From Mycobacterium sp. ENV421 (GTDB lineage Bacteria > Actinomycetota > Actinomycetes > Mycobacteriales > Mycobacteriaceae): 64,000 nt of DNA. This document shows, in pieces, positions 44,197 to 53,318 of the stretch (position 1 is the first letter of the stretch; each line of letters starts with the position of its first letter). A program made the translations under genes and the position numbers. Below the pieces are notes generated by a model that was given only the letters and a program-made list of their open reading frames with translations, made no database searches and was not told the origin of the DNA. The stretch is taken from positions 1-64,000 of the forward strand of contig NZ_PDHO01000008.1 of assembly GCF_002887815.1 (NCBI RefSeq), given 5' to 3'.

Positions 44197-45768
44197 ATGG
44201 ATCCGTCGCCGCCCTCACGTGCGGCCGCCGCGGGCAACCGCCGTGGCCGTCACCGAGAGCGGTCCAACACCGGCCGCCGGCGGGCGCTGCGCACCATCGT
44301 CCAGACCGTGGCCGGACTGGTCTCGGTGGTCGTGGTGACGCTCACCGGGCTGGCGTACTCCCAAGCACACGGACTGCTCAGCGGAATCACGGTGTCGCAG
44401 GCGCTCGGCTCCGACGAGCCGCGGTCCAGCGGTGGCGCGATGAACATCCTGCTGATCGGGCTGGACTCCCGGAAAGATCAAGACGGAAACGAACTGCCCG
44501 ATGAGGTGCTCGACAAGCTGCACGCCGGCGACTCGGACTCGGGCGGCTACAACACCAACACCCTGATCCTGGTGCACATCAGCGCCGACGACCATGTCGT
44601 CGCGTTCTCGATACCGCGCGACGACTACGTCGCCGTCAGCGGGATCAAGGGCTACAGCCACATCAAGATCAAAGAGGCCTACGGGCTGACGAAGTTCCAG
44701 ACCGAGCAGAAGTTGGTCGACGAGGGCATCGGCGACCGCAAAGAACTCGAGCGCGCGGGACGAGAGGCCGGCCGCAAAGCGACGATCCGTGCCGTCCGCA
44801 ACCTGACCGGACAGCCCATCGACTACTTCGCCGAAGTCAACCTCGCGAGCTTCTATCACCTGGCGGACAGTCTGGGCGGCGTGGATGTCTGCCTCAACCA
44901 TGCCGTACACGACGACTACTCGGGCGCCGATTTCCCGGCCGGCCCGCAGCGACTCAATGCCGAGCAGGCGCTGGCGTTCGTGCGGCAGCGGCACGGCCTG
45001 GAGAACGGGGACCTCGACCGCACCCATCGTCAACAGGCCTTCCTCCTGTCGGTCTCGCGCGAGCTGCAGCAGTCGGGCTCGTTCACCGATCTGGACAAGT
45101 TCAAGCGCCTGATGGATGTCGCCCGCCAGGACATCGTGTTGTCGCAGGGGTGGGGTGAGGACCAGTTCCGCAGGATGGCCGCGCTTGCCGGCGGCGACGT
45201 CGAGTTCCGAACCCTGCCGGTGGTGCGCTACGACACCATCAACGGCCAGGACGTCAACATCGTCGACCCGGCCAAGATCCGCGCCGAGATCGCCAGAGCG
45301 ATCGGCGGCGACTCGGCGTCGGTGACCACTACCGCTGCGCCTCAACCACTTCCGCCGCCGAATCCGCACACCGTCGTCAGCGTGGTCAACGCGAGCGACA
45401 CCTCGGGGCTGGCCTCGCAGGCGGCAAGCCTGCTCGGCAGGCACGAGTTCACGATCAGCGAGGTCCGAGACCGCGAGTCAGGCGAGCCGATCGACACGGT
45501 GATCACCTACGGAGCCGGGGCGCAGACCGATGCCCAGTCGGTGGCCACGCTGCTGGGCGTGGACAACGCCCCGCAGGCCACCGGCTCGGTGGCCGCCGAC
45601 CACATCCGGGTGGTTCTCGGCCAGGGCTACGACCTACCGCCGGAGCAGCCGCAGACCGAGGACACCGTGGCGACCTCGACGGCCCGCAGCTGGTCGGAGA
45701 TGACGGTCACGCCCACTCCGGACCAGGGCGCTCCGATCGACGGTGGCAAGGTGCCCTGCGTGAATTGA
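44197..45768 (+). CDS. LytR-CpsA-Psr (LCP) cell-wall ligase
   Basis: This 523-residue LCP protein attaches lipid-linked polymers (in mycobacteria arabinogalactan) to peptidoglycan. A cytoplasmic basic N-terminus, one membrane span (residues ~35-58), the LCP domain (NILLIGLDSRKD, NTNTLILVHI, FSIPRDDYVAV, the later LAFVRQRHGLENGDLDRTHRQQ with catalytic Arg/Asp) and a C-terminal LytR_C domain (VVSVVNASDTSGLASQ) are seen. ATG 44197 is used; the upstream extension is unconserved. Similar in layout to Rv3267/Rv3484/Rv0822c; I cannot say which. Confidence 0.92.
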   Translation: MDPSPPSRAAAAGNRRGRHRERSNTGRRRALRTIVQTVAGLVSVVVVTLTGLAYSQAHGLLSGITVSQALGSDEPRSSGGAMNILLIGLDSRKDQDGNELPDEVLDKLHAGDSDSGGYNTNTLILVHISADDHVVAFSIPRDDYVAVSGIKGYSHIKIKEAYGLTKFQTEQKLVDEGIGDRKELERAGREAGRKATIRAVRNLTGQPIDYFAEVNLASFYHLADSLGGVDVCLNHAVHDDYSGADFPAGPQRLNAEQALAFVRQRHGLENGDLDRTHRQQAFLLSVSRELQQSGSFTDLDKFKRLMDVARQDIVLSQGWGEDQFRRMAALAGGDVEFRTLPVVRYDTINGQDVNIVDPAKIRAEIARAIGGDSASVTTTAAPQPLPPPNPHTVVSVVNASDTSGLASQAASLLGRHEFTISEVRDRESGEPIDTVITYGAGAQTDAQSVATLLGVDNAPQATGSVAADHIRVVLGQGYDLPPEQPQTEDTVATSTARSWSEMTVTPTPDQGAPIDGGKVPCVN

Positions 45769-45799
45769 GGCTCGTGCCGAGTCCACTAACTTGGGTGCT

Positions 45800-46690
45800 A
45801 TGCGCATCGGAGTCATCGGGCTGGGAAACATGGGCGCGGGCATGGCCGCGAATCTCATCAAGGCCGGCCACGACGTGACCGTCTACAACCGATCCCGGGC
45901 GAAGGTGGACGAGTTGGCGGCGGTCGGGGCCCGACCCGCCGACAGCGTGTCCGACGCGTGCCGCGGCGAGGTCGTTCTGACGATGCTCGCCAATGACGAC
46001 GCGGTGACGGCGGTGACGTTCGGCGACGGCGGGATCATCGGTTCGGCCGGACCGGACACCGTCCACATCTCCTCCAGCACGATCAGCGTCGCGCTGTCGA
46101 AACGCCTCGCTGAAGCGCACGCCGCCGCCGGCCAGGAGTTCGTGTCGGCACCCGTGTTCGGCCGTCCGGAAGCCGCCGCGGCGGCGGCGCTGTTCGTCGT
46201 CACCGCGGGGCCGTCCGACACCGTGGGCGCGATGACGCCTGTCTTCGACGCGATCGGCCAGCGCACGTTCGTGGTGTCAGAGGATCCGTCGGCCGCCAAC
46301 CTGGTGAAGCTGAGTGGCAATTTCCTGATCGGCTCGGTGATCGAGTCCCTCGGGGAGGCAATGGCGCTGGTGGACCGCGGCGGGGTCGACAAGCATCAGT
46401 ATCTGGACATCCTGACGTCGACGCTGTTCTCGGCGCCGGTGTACAAGACCTACGGCGGGCTCATCGCCGGCGAGCAGTTCGAGCCGGCCGGATTCGCCGC
46501 ACCGTTGGGGCACAAGGACATTGGTTTGGTCCTTGCCGCGGCGGAGGAGCTGCGGGTGCCGTTGCCGATCGCCAGCCTGCTGCGCGACCGGTTCCTGCGG
46601 CTGCTTGCCGCCGGTGGCGACCACCTGGATTGGTCTGCGGTCGGCAGCCTTGCGGCGCGCGACGCGGCGGCCTCAGACCACTCCGCGTAG
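45800..46690 (+). CDS. NAD(P)-dependent beta-hydroxyacid dehydrogenase-like protein
   Basis: This 296-residue enzyme is of the 3-hydroxyisobutyrate dehydrogenase superfamily: Rossmann GVIGLGNMGAGMAANL at the N-terminus, substrate loop SAPVFGRPEAAAAA (family normally APVSGG, so the specificity may differ) and catalytic helix VKLSGNFLIGSV with the Lys. The variant loop resembles imine-reductase/GLYR-like members. ATG 45800 is used. Its 3' end overlaps the convergent SDR gene by 18 bp. Confidence 0.87.
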   Translation: MRIGVIGLGNMGAGMAANLIKAGHDVTVYNRSRAKVDELAAVGARPADSVSDACRGEVVLTMLANDDAVTAVTFGDGGIIGSAGPDTVHISSSTISVALSKRLAEAHAAAGQEFVSAPVFGRPEAAAAAALFVVTAGPSDTVGAMTPVFDAIGQRTFVVSEDPSAANLVKLSGNFLIGSVIESLGEAMALVDRGGVDKHQYLDILTSTLFSAPVYKTYGGLIAGEQFEPAGFAAPLGHKDIGLVLAAAEELRVPLPIASLLRDRFLRLLAAGGDHLDWSAVGSLAARDAAASDHSA

Positions 46691-47503
46691 CCCGTCGGCG
46701 CCGAACGCCGGCTCGAGCATCGCCGAGTAGTCCGGCCCGCGGCGCAGGTTCTGCCCGCCGTCGACGCCGATGATCTGTCCGGTGATCCACTGCGCGGCAT
46801 CGCTGAGCAGGAACAGTGTCGCGTTCGCAACGTCGTCGACCTCACCGGGGCGCGGCAGCGGTGTGCATTCGGCGTAGTCCCCGCTGATCTCGGGGGAGTC
46901 GAGAACCATCTGCACCAGTTCGGTGCGGATCAGGCCCGGCCGGATGCCGTTGACACGCACCCAGGACGCGCCGAGTTCGTCGGCGGCCAGCTGGATCAGG
47001 TGGTCCAGACCCGACTTGGTGACGCCGTACGGGCCGAACCACCGGTGGGTGTTGCTGGACGCGATCGAGGAGATGCCGACGAAGGATCCACCGCCGCCAC
47101 GTACCATCTGCCGGGCCGAATGCTTGAGCACGTACATCGAACCGTTGATGTTGAGGTCGACCGTGGCGCGCCAGGCTTCGGAGTCCATCTGGGTGATGGG
47201 ACCGATGGTCTGCGACCCGCCTGCGCAGTGCACCGCACCGTGCAGTCGGCCGTTCCACGCCGTGGCGGCGTCGACCACCGCGGCGATCTGGTCCTCGTTG
47301 GTGACGTCGGCGGGCTCGTAGCGGACGCTGCCGTTCGGCGCGGCGGCGTTGATCTCCTCGGCGGTCGCGGCCAGCCGATCGGCACCGCGGCCAACGATCA
47401 TGACGTTGGCGCCGGCCTTGGCCAGCCCCTCCGCCACACCCTTGCCGATACCGCTGCCACCACCGGTGACCAGGTACGTCCGATCCTCGAACGAGAGCTG
47501 CAC
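46673..47503 (-). CDS. Short-chain dehydrogenase/reductase with a KstR-type site upstream
   Basis: This 276-residue SDR has TGGGSGIGKGV, GRGAD at strand 2, HCAGG, GISS, YGVTK (YxxxK) and GQIIGVDGGQNL. A GTG start at 47503 has AGGAG 7 nt upstream. The promoter region carries TGAAACAGGTTCTA, which fits the KstR consensus, overlapping an 18-bp inverted repeat. Members of this subgroup work on acyl or steroid substrates; a role in sterol catabolism is inferred from the site only. Confidence 0.9.
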   Translation of the reverse strand: MQLSFEDRTYLVTGGGSGIGKGVAEGLAKAGANVMIVGRGADRLAATAEEINAAAPNGSVRYEPADVTNEDQIAAVVDAATAWNGRLHGAVHCAGGSQTIGPITQMDSEAWRATVDLNINGSMYVLKHSARQMVRGGGGSFVGISSIASSNTHRWFGPYGVTKSGLDHLIQLAADELGASWVRVNGIRPGLIRTELVQMVLDSPEISGDYAECTPLPRPGEVDDVANATLFLLSDAAQWITGQIIGVDGGQNLRRGPDYSAMLEPAFGADGLRGVV

Positions 47504-47913
47504 GCCGACTCCTCACGCAAAACTGAAACAGGTTCTACGTATAGAACCACGGCGTCACGTCGTGGCATAGGGCCCGTCCCACCACCGCTTCCAGCGAACA
47601 TCCACACGTAGTCAGTCCACCGCACCGCGGGATACGACGAGCCGGCCGAAATCCGCGCTCACCACATGCCGGGGAAGTAATTCGGTTTCATTCCCCGGGT
47701 CTGCGGCATTGTGGCACCCACATTTTGGCCGACCGCCGTTGTGCGTCGTGATCAGCGCTTCAGTCAACGGAGAATGTCACCGTCTTGAATATTGACCCCG
47801 GTGTAACGGCCCGGCGAGAGGTTCCGATAAAACGGCCGAACAACTGCGGGACTCCGATGCCAGCCATACACTGCCTCCACGGTCACGCAGCAAACCGAGC
47901 AGAAGGCACAATC
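47504..47913. promoter_or_regulatory. 410-bp gene-free interval with two operator-like sites
   Basis: No gene is supported here. TGAAACAGGTTCTA (47524-47537) matches TnnAACnnGTTnnA, and GGTTCTA-CGTA-TAGAACC (47531-47548) is an inverted repeat overlapping it; both are close to the SDR start. The remaining ~350 bp up to the small secreted protein gene at 47914 must hold its promoter, but I see no convincing hexamers or RNA structure. Confidence 0.55.
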
Positions 47914-48222
47914 ATGGCTAACTTGAAGAATGCGACACGGCGCTTGGCTCTCGCGGGCGGCTTCGCGCTCGCGGTGGCGGCGGGCCCCGCACTGGCCGCC
48001 GTCGCCGTTCCGGCCATCGCCCCGATCGCCGAGTGTCCCCCCGGCCAGGCCGTCAATCCGGCGACCGGCGGTTGCGAAATGCAGCCCACCACGGGTCCCC
48101 AGGGCGGCCTGCCGCAGGTCCAGGGAATCCCTTGCACAGGCGCAAACACCGGTCAATGCATAGGATTGCAGGAAGAGCAGCAGGCTCCTGTGGTTCAACC
48201 TCGCTCGACCGTCAGTCCGTAA
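47914..48222 (+). CDS. Small secreted cysteine-containing protein, paralogue 1
   Basis: This 102-residue exported protein has a signal peptide at residues 1 to ~29 (LALAGGFALAVAAGPALAA), then a ~70-residue disordered, Pro/Gly/Gln-rich mature part with four Cys in the pattern C-PPGQAVNPATGG-C ... PCTGANTGQC. It resembles small mycobacterial proteins often labelled intersectin-EH binding protein Ibp1; that name gives no proven function. First of three tandem related genes. ATG 47914 is chosen because the signal peptide begins there. Confidence 0.8.
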   Translation: MANLKNATRRLALAGGFALAVAAGPALAAVAVPAIAPIAECPPGQAVNPATGGCEMQPTTGPQGGLPQVQGIPCTGANTGQCIGLQEEQQAPVVQPRSTVSP

Positions 48223-48274
48223 AAACGGAGGGCCGACTTCGGAACTCCGTCAACTTCTCAAGAAAGCGTGAAGT

Positions 48275-48661
48275 ATGGCGATTTCCTCCTCAGTCGGCCG
48301 CCGCATCCTCCTCGCCGGCGGGTTCAGCCTCACCATCGCGGCTGCGCCCGCGGTTGCGTTCCTCGCTGCGCCGTCGGGCGCGCCGATGGGTCCGGTGATG
48401 GCATGCCCTGCCGGCGAGTCCGAGGATCTCTACACCGATCAGTGCATTCCGGAGTTGGTGCCCAACCAGCCGGGCGGCAATTACCCCACGCCGTCCAGCG
48501 GCGGCGGTAACGTGACCTACTCGACGCCGGGCGATTCCAGCAGCCTCCCCGAAGTTCAGGGGATTCCGTGCACCGGCGCCAACACCGGACAGTGCATCGG
48601 TCTGCAGGAGAACCAGGTTCCGGCTGTGTCTCCGCACTCGAGCATTTCGTCTAGCCCCTAG
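48275..48661 (+). CDS. Small secreted cysteine-containing protein, paralogue 2
   Basis: This 128-residue exported protein has a signal peptide (ILLAGGFSLTIAAAPAVAF). The mature chain has four Cys: ACPAGESEDLYTDQC and PCTGANTGQCIGLQE, the latter 14 residues almost identical to paralogue 1. The C-terminal SSISSSP tail is shared with paralogue 3. It lies 52 bp after paralogue 1. Function unknown; probably loosely folded in the envelope or medium. Confidence 0.82.
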   Translation: MAISSSVGRRILLAGGFSLTIAAAPAVAFLAAPSGAPMGPVMACPAGESEDLYTDQCIPELVPNQPGGNYPTPSSGGGNVTYSTPGDSSSLPEVQGIPCTGANTGQCIGLQENQVPAVSPHSSISSSP

Positions 48662-48688
48662 TCAGGGAGCAGATCAGAGAGGGCAACG

Positions 48689-49132
48689 ATGCCGATCCAC
48701 TTCACCTGGGTGACAAAGCTGCTCACCGCGGGCGTGTTCACGCTCGCGGTGGCCACAGCTCCGCTGGCGCAGGCAGAAGGCGAGGGTGGGATTCCCGAGC
48801 CGCAGCCGGTGCCGGTGCCTCAGCCGGTGGATACCCAGCCGGGCGGGTCGGCGGGTTGCCAATCGGGTGAGTCGCTGGACCCGTCGACCGGGAACTGCAC
48901 ACCCACCATGACCGCGGTGGCCACCACCAACGGCGATCAGGCGTTCGACGACCTACAGCCGCGGACCACCCAAGACGTGACGTCGACCTCCGACACCGGC
49001 ATCGGAGCCGACCTGGTTCCCAACATCAACGGCACCCCGTGCACCGGATATTGGGAGTCGGCGGCGTGCTACGAGACCAGCCAGGACGAAGTCGCCGTCC
49101 AGCCCAGATCCACCATTTCCTCGAGCCCGTAG
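48689..49132 (+). CDS. Small secreted cysteine-containing protein, paralogue 3
   Basis: This 147-residue exported protein is more diverged: signal peptide (LLTAGVFTLAVATAPLAQA), a Pro-rich PQPVPVPQPVDTQPGG stretch, GCQSGESLDPSTGNC and then PCTGYWESAACYE in place of PCTGANTGQC. The tail PRSTISSSP links it to the other two. Follows paralogue 2 by 27 bp with GAGAGGG as ribosome site, suggesting one operon of three. Confidence 0.82.
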   Translation: MPIHFTWVTKLLTAGVFTLAVATAPLAQAEGEGGIPEPQPVPVPQPVDTQPGGSAGCQSGESLDPSTGNCTPTMTAVATTNGDQAFDDLQPRTTQDVTSTSDTGIGADLVPNINGTPCTGYWESAACYETSQDEVAVQPRSTISSSP

Positions 49133-49163
49133 CGGCTCAAAGCCCCTTCGCTAAGGTTGAGCA

Positions 49164-49328
49164 ATGCCTGCAAAAACAAATTCCACGGATATCGACGATG
49201 TCGAGCCGCTGGCCGACAGCACGGCGCGCCAGGCCCGTCGCGTCGTCGCGGCCTATGCGAATGACGCCGACGAGTGCCGGGTCTTCCTGTCGATGCTCGG
49301 CATTGGGCCCTCAAAGCTCGAGGCGTAA
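49164..49328 (+). CDS. 54-residue small ORF coupled to otsA
   Basis: A short reading frame from ATG 49164 to TAA 49328 encodes an acidic, helical 54-residue protein containing TARQARRVVAAYANDADEC and FLSMLGIGPSK. The stop is 3 bp before the otsA GTG, so translation of otsA is probably coupled to it. The Ala-Asp-rich ECRVFLSMLGIG end resembles small actinobacterial proteins of unknown role. The tight spacing and natural amino-acid make-up support it; no family was verified. Confidence 0.6.
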   Translation: MPAKTNSTDIDDVEPLADSTARQARRVVAAYANDADECRVFLSMLGIGPSKLEA

Positions 49329-49331
49329 CCG

Positions 49332-50792
49332 GTGTCCGGGGGCAAGGACGCCGCCCGCTCCGGAGATTCTGATTTCGTGGTGGTCGCCAACCGGCTGCCG
49401 ATCGACATGGAGCGGCTGCCCGACGGCAGCGTGACGTGGAAGCGCAGCCCGGGTGGTCTGGTCACCGCGCTGGAGCCATTGTTGCGTCGCCAGCGCGGTG
49501 CGTGGATCGGCTGGCCGGGCATTGTCGACGGTCCCGAGGAACCCATCGTCGAGGACGACATGCAGCTCGTCCCGGTGCGACTGTCCGCCGAGGACGTCGC
49601 CGAGTACTACGAGGGTTTCTCCAACGCCACCCTGTGGCCGCTCTATCACGATGTGATCGTCAAGCCGATCTACCACCGGGAGTGGTGGGATCGCTATGTC
49701 GAGGTCAACCGGCGCTTCGCCGAGGCGACGTCGCGGGCCGCCGCCGAAGGTGCCACGGTGTGGGTTCAGGACTACCAGCTTCAACTGGTGCCCAAGATGC
49801 TGCGGACGCTGCGCCCCGATCTGACCATCGGGTTCTTCCTGCACATTCCGTTCCCGCCGGTGGAACTGTTCATGCAGATGCCGTGGCGCACCGAGATCAT
49901 CGAAGGTCTGCTGGGCGCCGATCTTGTCGGTTTCCATCTGCCCGGTGGCGCGCAGAACTTCCTGTTTCTGTCGCGAAGGCTGGTCGGCGCCAACACCTCT
50001 CGCGCATCGGTTGGTGTACGGTCCCGATTCGGCGAAGTGCAGTTGGGCTTCCGCACGGTGAAGGTCGGCGCCTTTCCCATCTCGATCGATTCCGCCGAGT
50101 TGGACAGCAAGGCCCGTAACCGCGACGTTCGTAAGCGGGCGAAGGAGCTGCGGGCCGAACTCGGCAACCCGCGCAAGATCCTGCTGGGCGTGGATCGGCT
50201 CGACTACACCAAGGGCATCGACGTTCGGCTCAGGGCGTTTTCGGAGTTGCTTGCCGAGGGACGCGCGAAGCGGGACGACACCGTCTTGGTGCAGCTCGCC
50301 ACTCCCAGCCGCGAGCGGGTCGAGAGTTATCGGGTGCTGCGCAACGAGATCGAGCAGCAGGTCGGCCACATCAACGGTGAATACGGTGAAGTCGGTCATC
50401 CGGTCGTGCACTACATCCACCGGCCGGTACCGCGTGAGGAATTGATCGCGTTCTTCGTGGCGTCCGACGTCATGTTGGTGACGCCGCTTCGCGACGGCAT
50501 GAACCTGGTCGCCAAGGAGTACGTCGCCTGCCGCAGTGATCTCGGCGGCGCCCTGGTCTTGAGTGAATTCACCGGCGCCGCAGCGGAACTCCGACAGGCC
50601 TACCTGACCAACCCGCACGACCTCGAGGGCGTCAAGGACACCATCGAAGCCGCGCTCAACCAGACCGCCGAGGAGGGCAGGCGGCGGATGCGGGCGCTAC
50701 GGCGGCAGGTGCTGGCCCACGACGTCGATCGCTGGGCGCGATCCTTCCTCGATGCACTCGCCGGTAAGCCCGTCACCGGTGAGGCCGAGTAG
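49332..50792 (+). CDS. otsA: Trehalose-6-phosphate synthase OtsA
   Basis: This 486-residue GT20 enzyme joins glucose from a nucleotide donor to glucose-6-phosphate, the first step of the OtsA-OtsB trehalose pathway. N-loop [39 protein letters not shown] and the donor-binding [14 protein letters not shown] are all present. Orthologous to Rv3490. The GTG start at 49332 is 3 bp after the small ORF. Trehalose feeds mycolate-carrying trehalose monomycolate and stress protection. No otsB is seen in the window. Confidence 0.97.
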   Translation: MSGGKDAARSGDSDFVVVANRLPIDMERLPDGSVTWKRSPGGLVTALEPLLRRQRGAWIGWPGIVDGPEEPIVEDDMQLVPVRLSAEDVAEYYEGFSNATLWPLYHDVIVKPIYHREWWDRYVEVNRRFAEATSRAAAEGATVWVQDYQLQLVPKMLRTLRPDLTIGFFLHIPFPPVELFMQMPWRTEIIEGLLGADLVGFHLPGGAQNFLFLSRRLVGANTSRASVGVRSRFGEVQLGFRTVKVGAFPISIDSAELDSKARNRDVRKRAKELRAELGNPRKILLGVDRLDYTKGIDVRLRAFSELLAEGRAKRDDTVLVQLATPSRERVESYRVLRNEIEQQVGHINGEYGEVGHPVVHYIHRPVPREELIAFFVASDVMLVTPLRDGMNLVAKEYVACRSDLGGALVLSEFTGAAAELRQAYLTNPHDLEGVKDTIEAALNQTAEEGRRRMRALRRQVLAHDVDRWARSFLDALAGKPVTGEAE

Positions 50793-50805
50793 CCCCCTAG
50801 GCAGA

Positions 50806-51726
50806 TCAGTCGCGGAGCAGGCCCATCACACCGAACGTCCGCTCCGGATCGCGGTCGGCAAAGTAGGCGCCCATCGAGGCGCCCAGTGTCGCCGGATCCC
50901 ACGCGGCGCCGTCCGCATCGAACTGATGCTCGGTGGTCGGTGCGGCCACCAACGCGACCGACGGCCCGTAGACGACGAACACCTGCCCGTTGACCTTGTC
51001 CGAGGCCGGCGAGGCCAAGAAGCGCACGAGTGTCACCACATGTTCGGGCGACAACGGATCGACCTCACCCTCGGCCAGATCGGGAGCCTCGCCGAACACG
51101 TCGGCGGTCATCGCGGTGCGCGCCCGGGGAGCGATAGCGTTGGCCCGCACACCGTAGCGGCCGAGTGCGCGGGACGCCGTCAGCGTGAGTGCGGTGATGC
51201 CCGCCTTGGCGGCACCGTAGTTGGCCTGGCCGATCGGTCCCGACAGCCCGGCTTCCGACGTGGTGTTGATGATCCGGCCGTAGACCGATCCCCCGTTGTC
51301 CTTGGCCTGATTGCGCCAGTACGTCGCGGCGTTGCGGGTCAGCAGGAAGTGTCCGCGCAGGTGCACCGCGATGACCGCGTCCCAGTCCTCGTCGGACATG
51401 TTGAACAGCATGCGGTCCCGGGTGATGCCGGCGTTGTTCACGACGATGCTCAGCCCACCGAGCGAGTCGGCGCAGGAGACCAGCTCATCGGCCGTCGAGC
51501 GCTGGCTGATGTCGCCGGCCACCGCGACGCCCTTGGAGCCGGCGGCACTGATCTCATCGAGAACGTCGGATTGATCGAGCGCCTTGGCCATGTCATTGAC
51601 GACGACCGTCGCACCGGAGCGGGCCAGCCCGATGGCCTCGGCGCGCCCGAGGCCCGAGGCGGCACCGGTCACCACGGCGACGCGTCCGGTCAGATCGGTG
51701 GCGTCGCCGGTCACTTCTGCAGTCAA
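50806..51726 (-). CDS. hsd4A: Steroid 17-beta-/beta-hydroxyacyl-CoA dehydrogenase-like SDR (Rv3502c, Hsd4A-type)
   Basis: This 306-residue SDR is of the peroxisomal multifunctional-enzyme type: TGAASGLGRAEAIGLARSGATVVVND, NNAG, NTTS, YGAAK (YxxxK) and a C-terminal extension. It matches Rv3502c, known as Hsd4A, which acts on beta-hydroxyacyl-CoA of the cholesterol side chain and/or on the 17-keto group. Second gene after fdxD on the minus strand (13-bp gap), therefore under the KstR-type site at 52036-52049. The gene name is by position and family. Confidence 0.85.
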   Translation of the reverse strand: MTAEVTGDATDLTGRVAVVTGAASGLGRAEAIGLARSGATVVVNDMAKALDQSDVLDEISAAGSKGVAVAGDISQRSTADELVSCADSLGGLSIVVNNAGITRDRMLFNMSDEDWDAVIAVHLRGHFLLTRNAATYWRNQAKDNGGSVYGRIINTTSEAGLSGPIGQANYGAAKAGITALTLTASRALGRYGVRANAIAPRARTAMTADVFGEAPDLAEGEVDPLSPEHVVTLVRFLASPASDKVNGQVFVVYGPSVALVAAPTTEHQFDADGAAWDPATLGASMGAYFADRDPERTFGVMGLLRD

Positions 51727-51739
51727 CTTACTAATACCT

Positions 51740-51931
51740 CTAGTCTTTGCGGGTCAGTGCTGCCCGAGGGCATTCGGCGATGGACTGCTCGGCCAGCGCC
51801 TCCTGGTCGGCGGGAATCGGATCCTTGGTCACCATCACGTAGTCCTCGTCGTCCAGTTCGAACAGGTCCGGCGCGATTCCCACACAGACGGCGTTACCTT
51901 CACAACGATCACGGTCGACTTCGACTCGCAT
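51740..51931 (-). CDS. fdxD: Ferredoxin FdxD (Rv3503c-type)
   Basis: This 63-residue 3Fe-4S ferredoxin has CEGNAVC, where Asn stands in for the second Cys, and the last Cys in ECPRAA. M. tuberculosis FdxD is an electron donor for cholesterol P450s, notably CYP142 and CYP125. ATG 51931 begins the conserved protein; a longer in-frame form is not supported. First minus-strand gene behind the KstR-type operator. Confidence 0.93.
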   Translation of the reverse strand: MRVEVDRDRCEGNAVCVGIAPDLFELDDEDYVMVTKDPIPADQEALAEQSIAECPRAALTRKD

Positions 51932-52035
51932 GACAACCTCCTTGGCTGACAGACCCCGACGGCCGGGCGTTCGCAGCACCACGATACGACCAGATCGATC
52001 CACATCCCGGCCTAACGGGCGCTGGACCACAAGAC

Positions 52036-52049
52036 TAGAACGTGTTACA
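52036..52049. promoter_or_regulatory. KstR operator between fdxD and fadE26
   Basis: TAGAACGTGTTACA fits the KstR consensus TnnAACnnGTTnnA at every fixed position and is identical to the site at 60319-60332. It sits midway between the divergent genes and should repress both in the absence of cholesterol-derived CoA thioesters. A TAGTCT -10-like hexamer for fdxD lies next to it on the minus strand. Confidence 0.88.
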
Positions 52050-52106
52050 ACCAGGAGTGTCGGCGGGTCGTCGACAGCTTGCAACTTTCAGCGGAGGATC
52101 GAGTCG

Positions 52107-53291
52107 ATGCGGATCAGTTACACCCCCGAACAAGAGGAGCTGCGCCGCGAGCTGCGCTCGTACTTCGGCAAGCTGATGACGCCGGACCGCCTGGAAGCAC
52201 TCACCTCGACCTCGGGCGGCGAGATCGGCACCGGCAACATCTATCGCGAGACCGTTTCCCAGATGGGTAAAGACGGCTGGCTCACGCTGAACTGGCCCGA
52301 GGAGTACGGCGGGCAGAACCGCGACCCGATGGACTCCCTTATCTTCACCGACGAGGCGGCCATCGCCGGCGCGCCGGTGCCGTTCCTGACGATCAACAGC
52401 GTCGCGCCGACGATCATGGCGTTCGGCACCGAGGAGCAGAAGAAGTTCTACCTGCCCAAGATCGCCTCTGGTGACCTGCACTTCGCGATCGGCTACTCCG
52501 AGCCCGGCGCGGGCACCGACCTCGCGGCGTTGCGCACCACCGCGGTGCAGGACGGCGACGACTACGTGGTCAACGGTCAGAAGATGTGGACCAGCCTGAT
52601 CCAGTACGCCGACTACGTCTGGCTGGCGGTGCGCACCAATCCCGAGGCGAAGAAGCACCGCGGCATCTCGGTGCTGATCGTGCCGACCACCGCCGACGGT
52701 TTCTCCTGGACTCCGGTGCACACGATGGCCGGCGTCGGCACCAGCGCCACCTACTACCAGGATGTCCGCGTGCCGGTCAGCAGCCGGGTGGGCGAGGAGA
52801 ACGGCGGCTGGAAGCTGGTCACCAACCAGCTCAACCACGAACGGGTCGCACTGGTGTCGGCCCAGCCGATCTTCCTGGCGCTCAACCAGGTTCGGGAGTG
52901 GGCGCAGAACACCAAGGATGCCCACGGCAATCGCCTGATCGACTCCGAATGGGTGCAGCTCAACCTCGCGCGCGTGCTGGCCAAGGGCGAGTACCTCAAG
53001 CTGATCAACTGGGAACTGGCCTCCGCCAAGAGCGGGACGCTGAGCCCTGCCGATGCCTCTGCGGCCAAGGTCTTCGGCACCGAACTGGCCACCGAGGCCT
53101 ACCGGTTGCTGATGGAGATCCTCGGGCCCTCAGCCACCCTGCGCCAGGATTCGCCCGGCGCCCTCCTCCGCGGCCGGATCGAGCGGATGCACCGCGCGGC
53201 CCTGATCCTCACCTTCGGTGGCGGCACCAATGAGATCCAGCGCGACATCATCGGCATGGTCGCCCTGGGCCTGCCCCGAGTCAACCGCTGA
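52107..53291 (+). CDS. fadE26: Acyl-CoA dehydrogenase subunit FadE26 (ChsE4)
   Basis: This 394-residue alpha subunit of the heterotetrameric ChsE4-ChsE5 dehydrogenase desaturates 3-oxo-cholest-4-en-26-oyl-CoA in the first side-chain beta-oxidation cycle. It has the FAD-binding pattern AIGYSEPGAGTD, KMWTSL and VPTTADGFSWTPVHTM; a Glu at about residue 245 (NHERVAL) matches the catalytic base of this class. ATG 52107 follows GCGGAGG. It is the first plus-strand gene after the KstR site and is followed by fadE27 after 27 bp. Confidence 0.95.
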   Translation: MRISYTPEQEELRRELRSYFGKLMTPDRLEALTSTSGGEIGTGNIYRETVSQMGKDGWLTLNWPEEYGGQNRDPMDSLIFTDEAAIAGAPVPFLTINSVAPTIMAFGTEEQKKFYLPKIASGDLHFAIGYSEPGAGTDLAALRTTAVQDGDDYVVNGQKMWTSLIQYADYVWLAVRTNPEAKKHRGISVLIVPTTADGFSWTPVHTMAGVGTSATYYQDVRVPVSSRVGEENGGWKLVTNQLNHERVALVSAQPIFLALNQVREWAQNTKDAHGNRLIDSEWVQLNLARVLAKGEYLKLINWELASAKSGTLSPADASAAKVFGTELATEAYRLLMEILGPSATLRQDSPGALLRGRIERMHRAALILTFGGGTNEIQRDIIGMVALGLPRVNR

Positions 53292-53318
53292 CCCGACCCG
53301 AGACGACTTAGGACCAAC

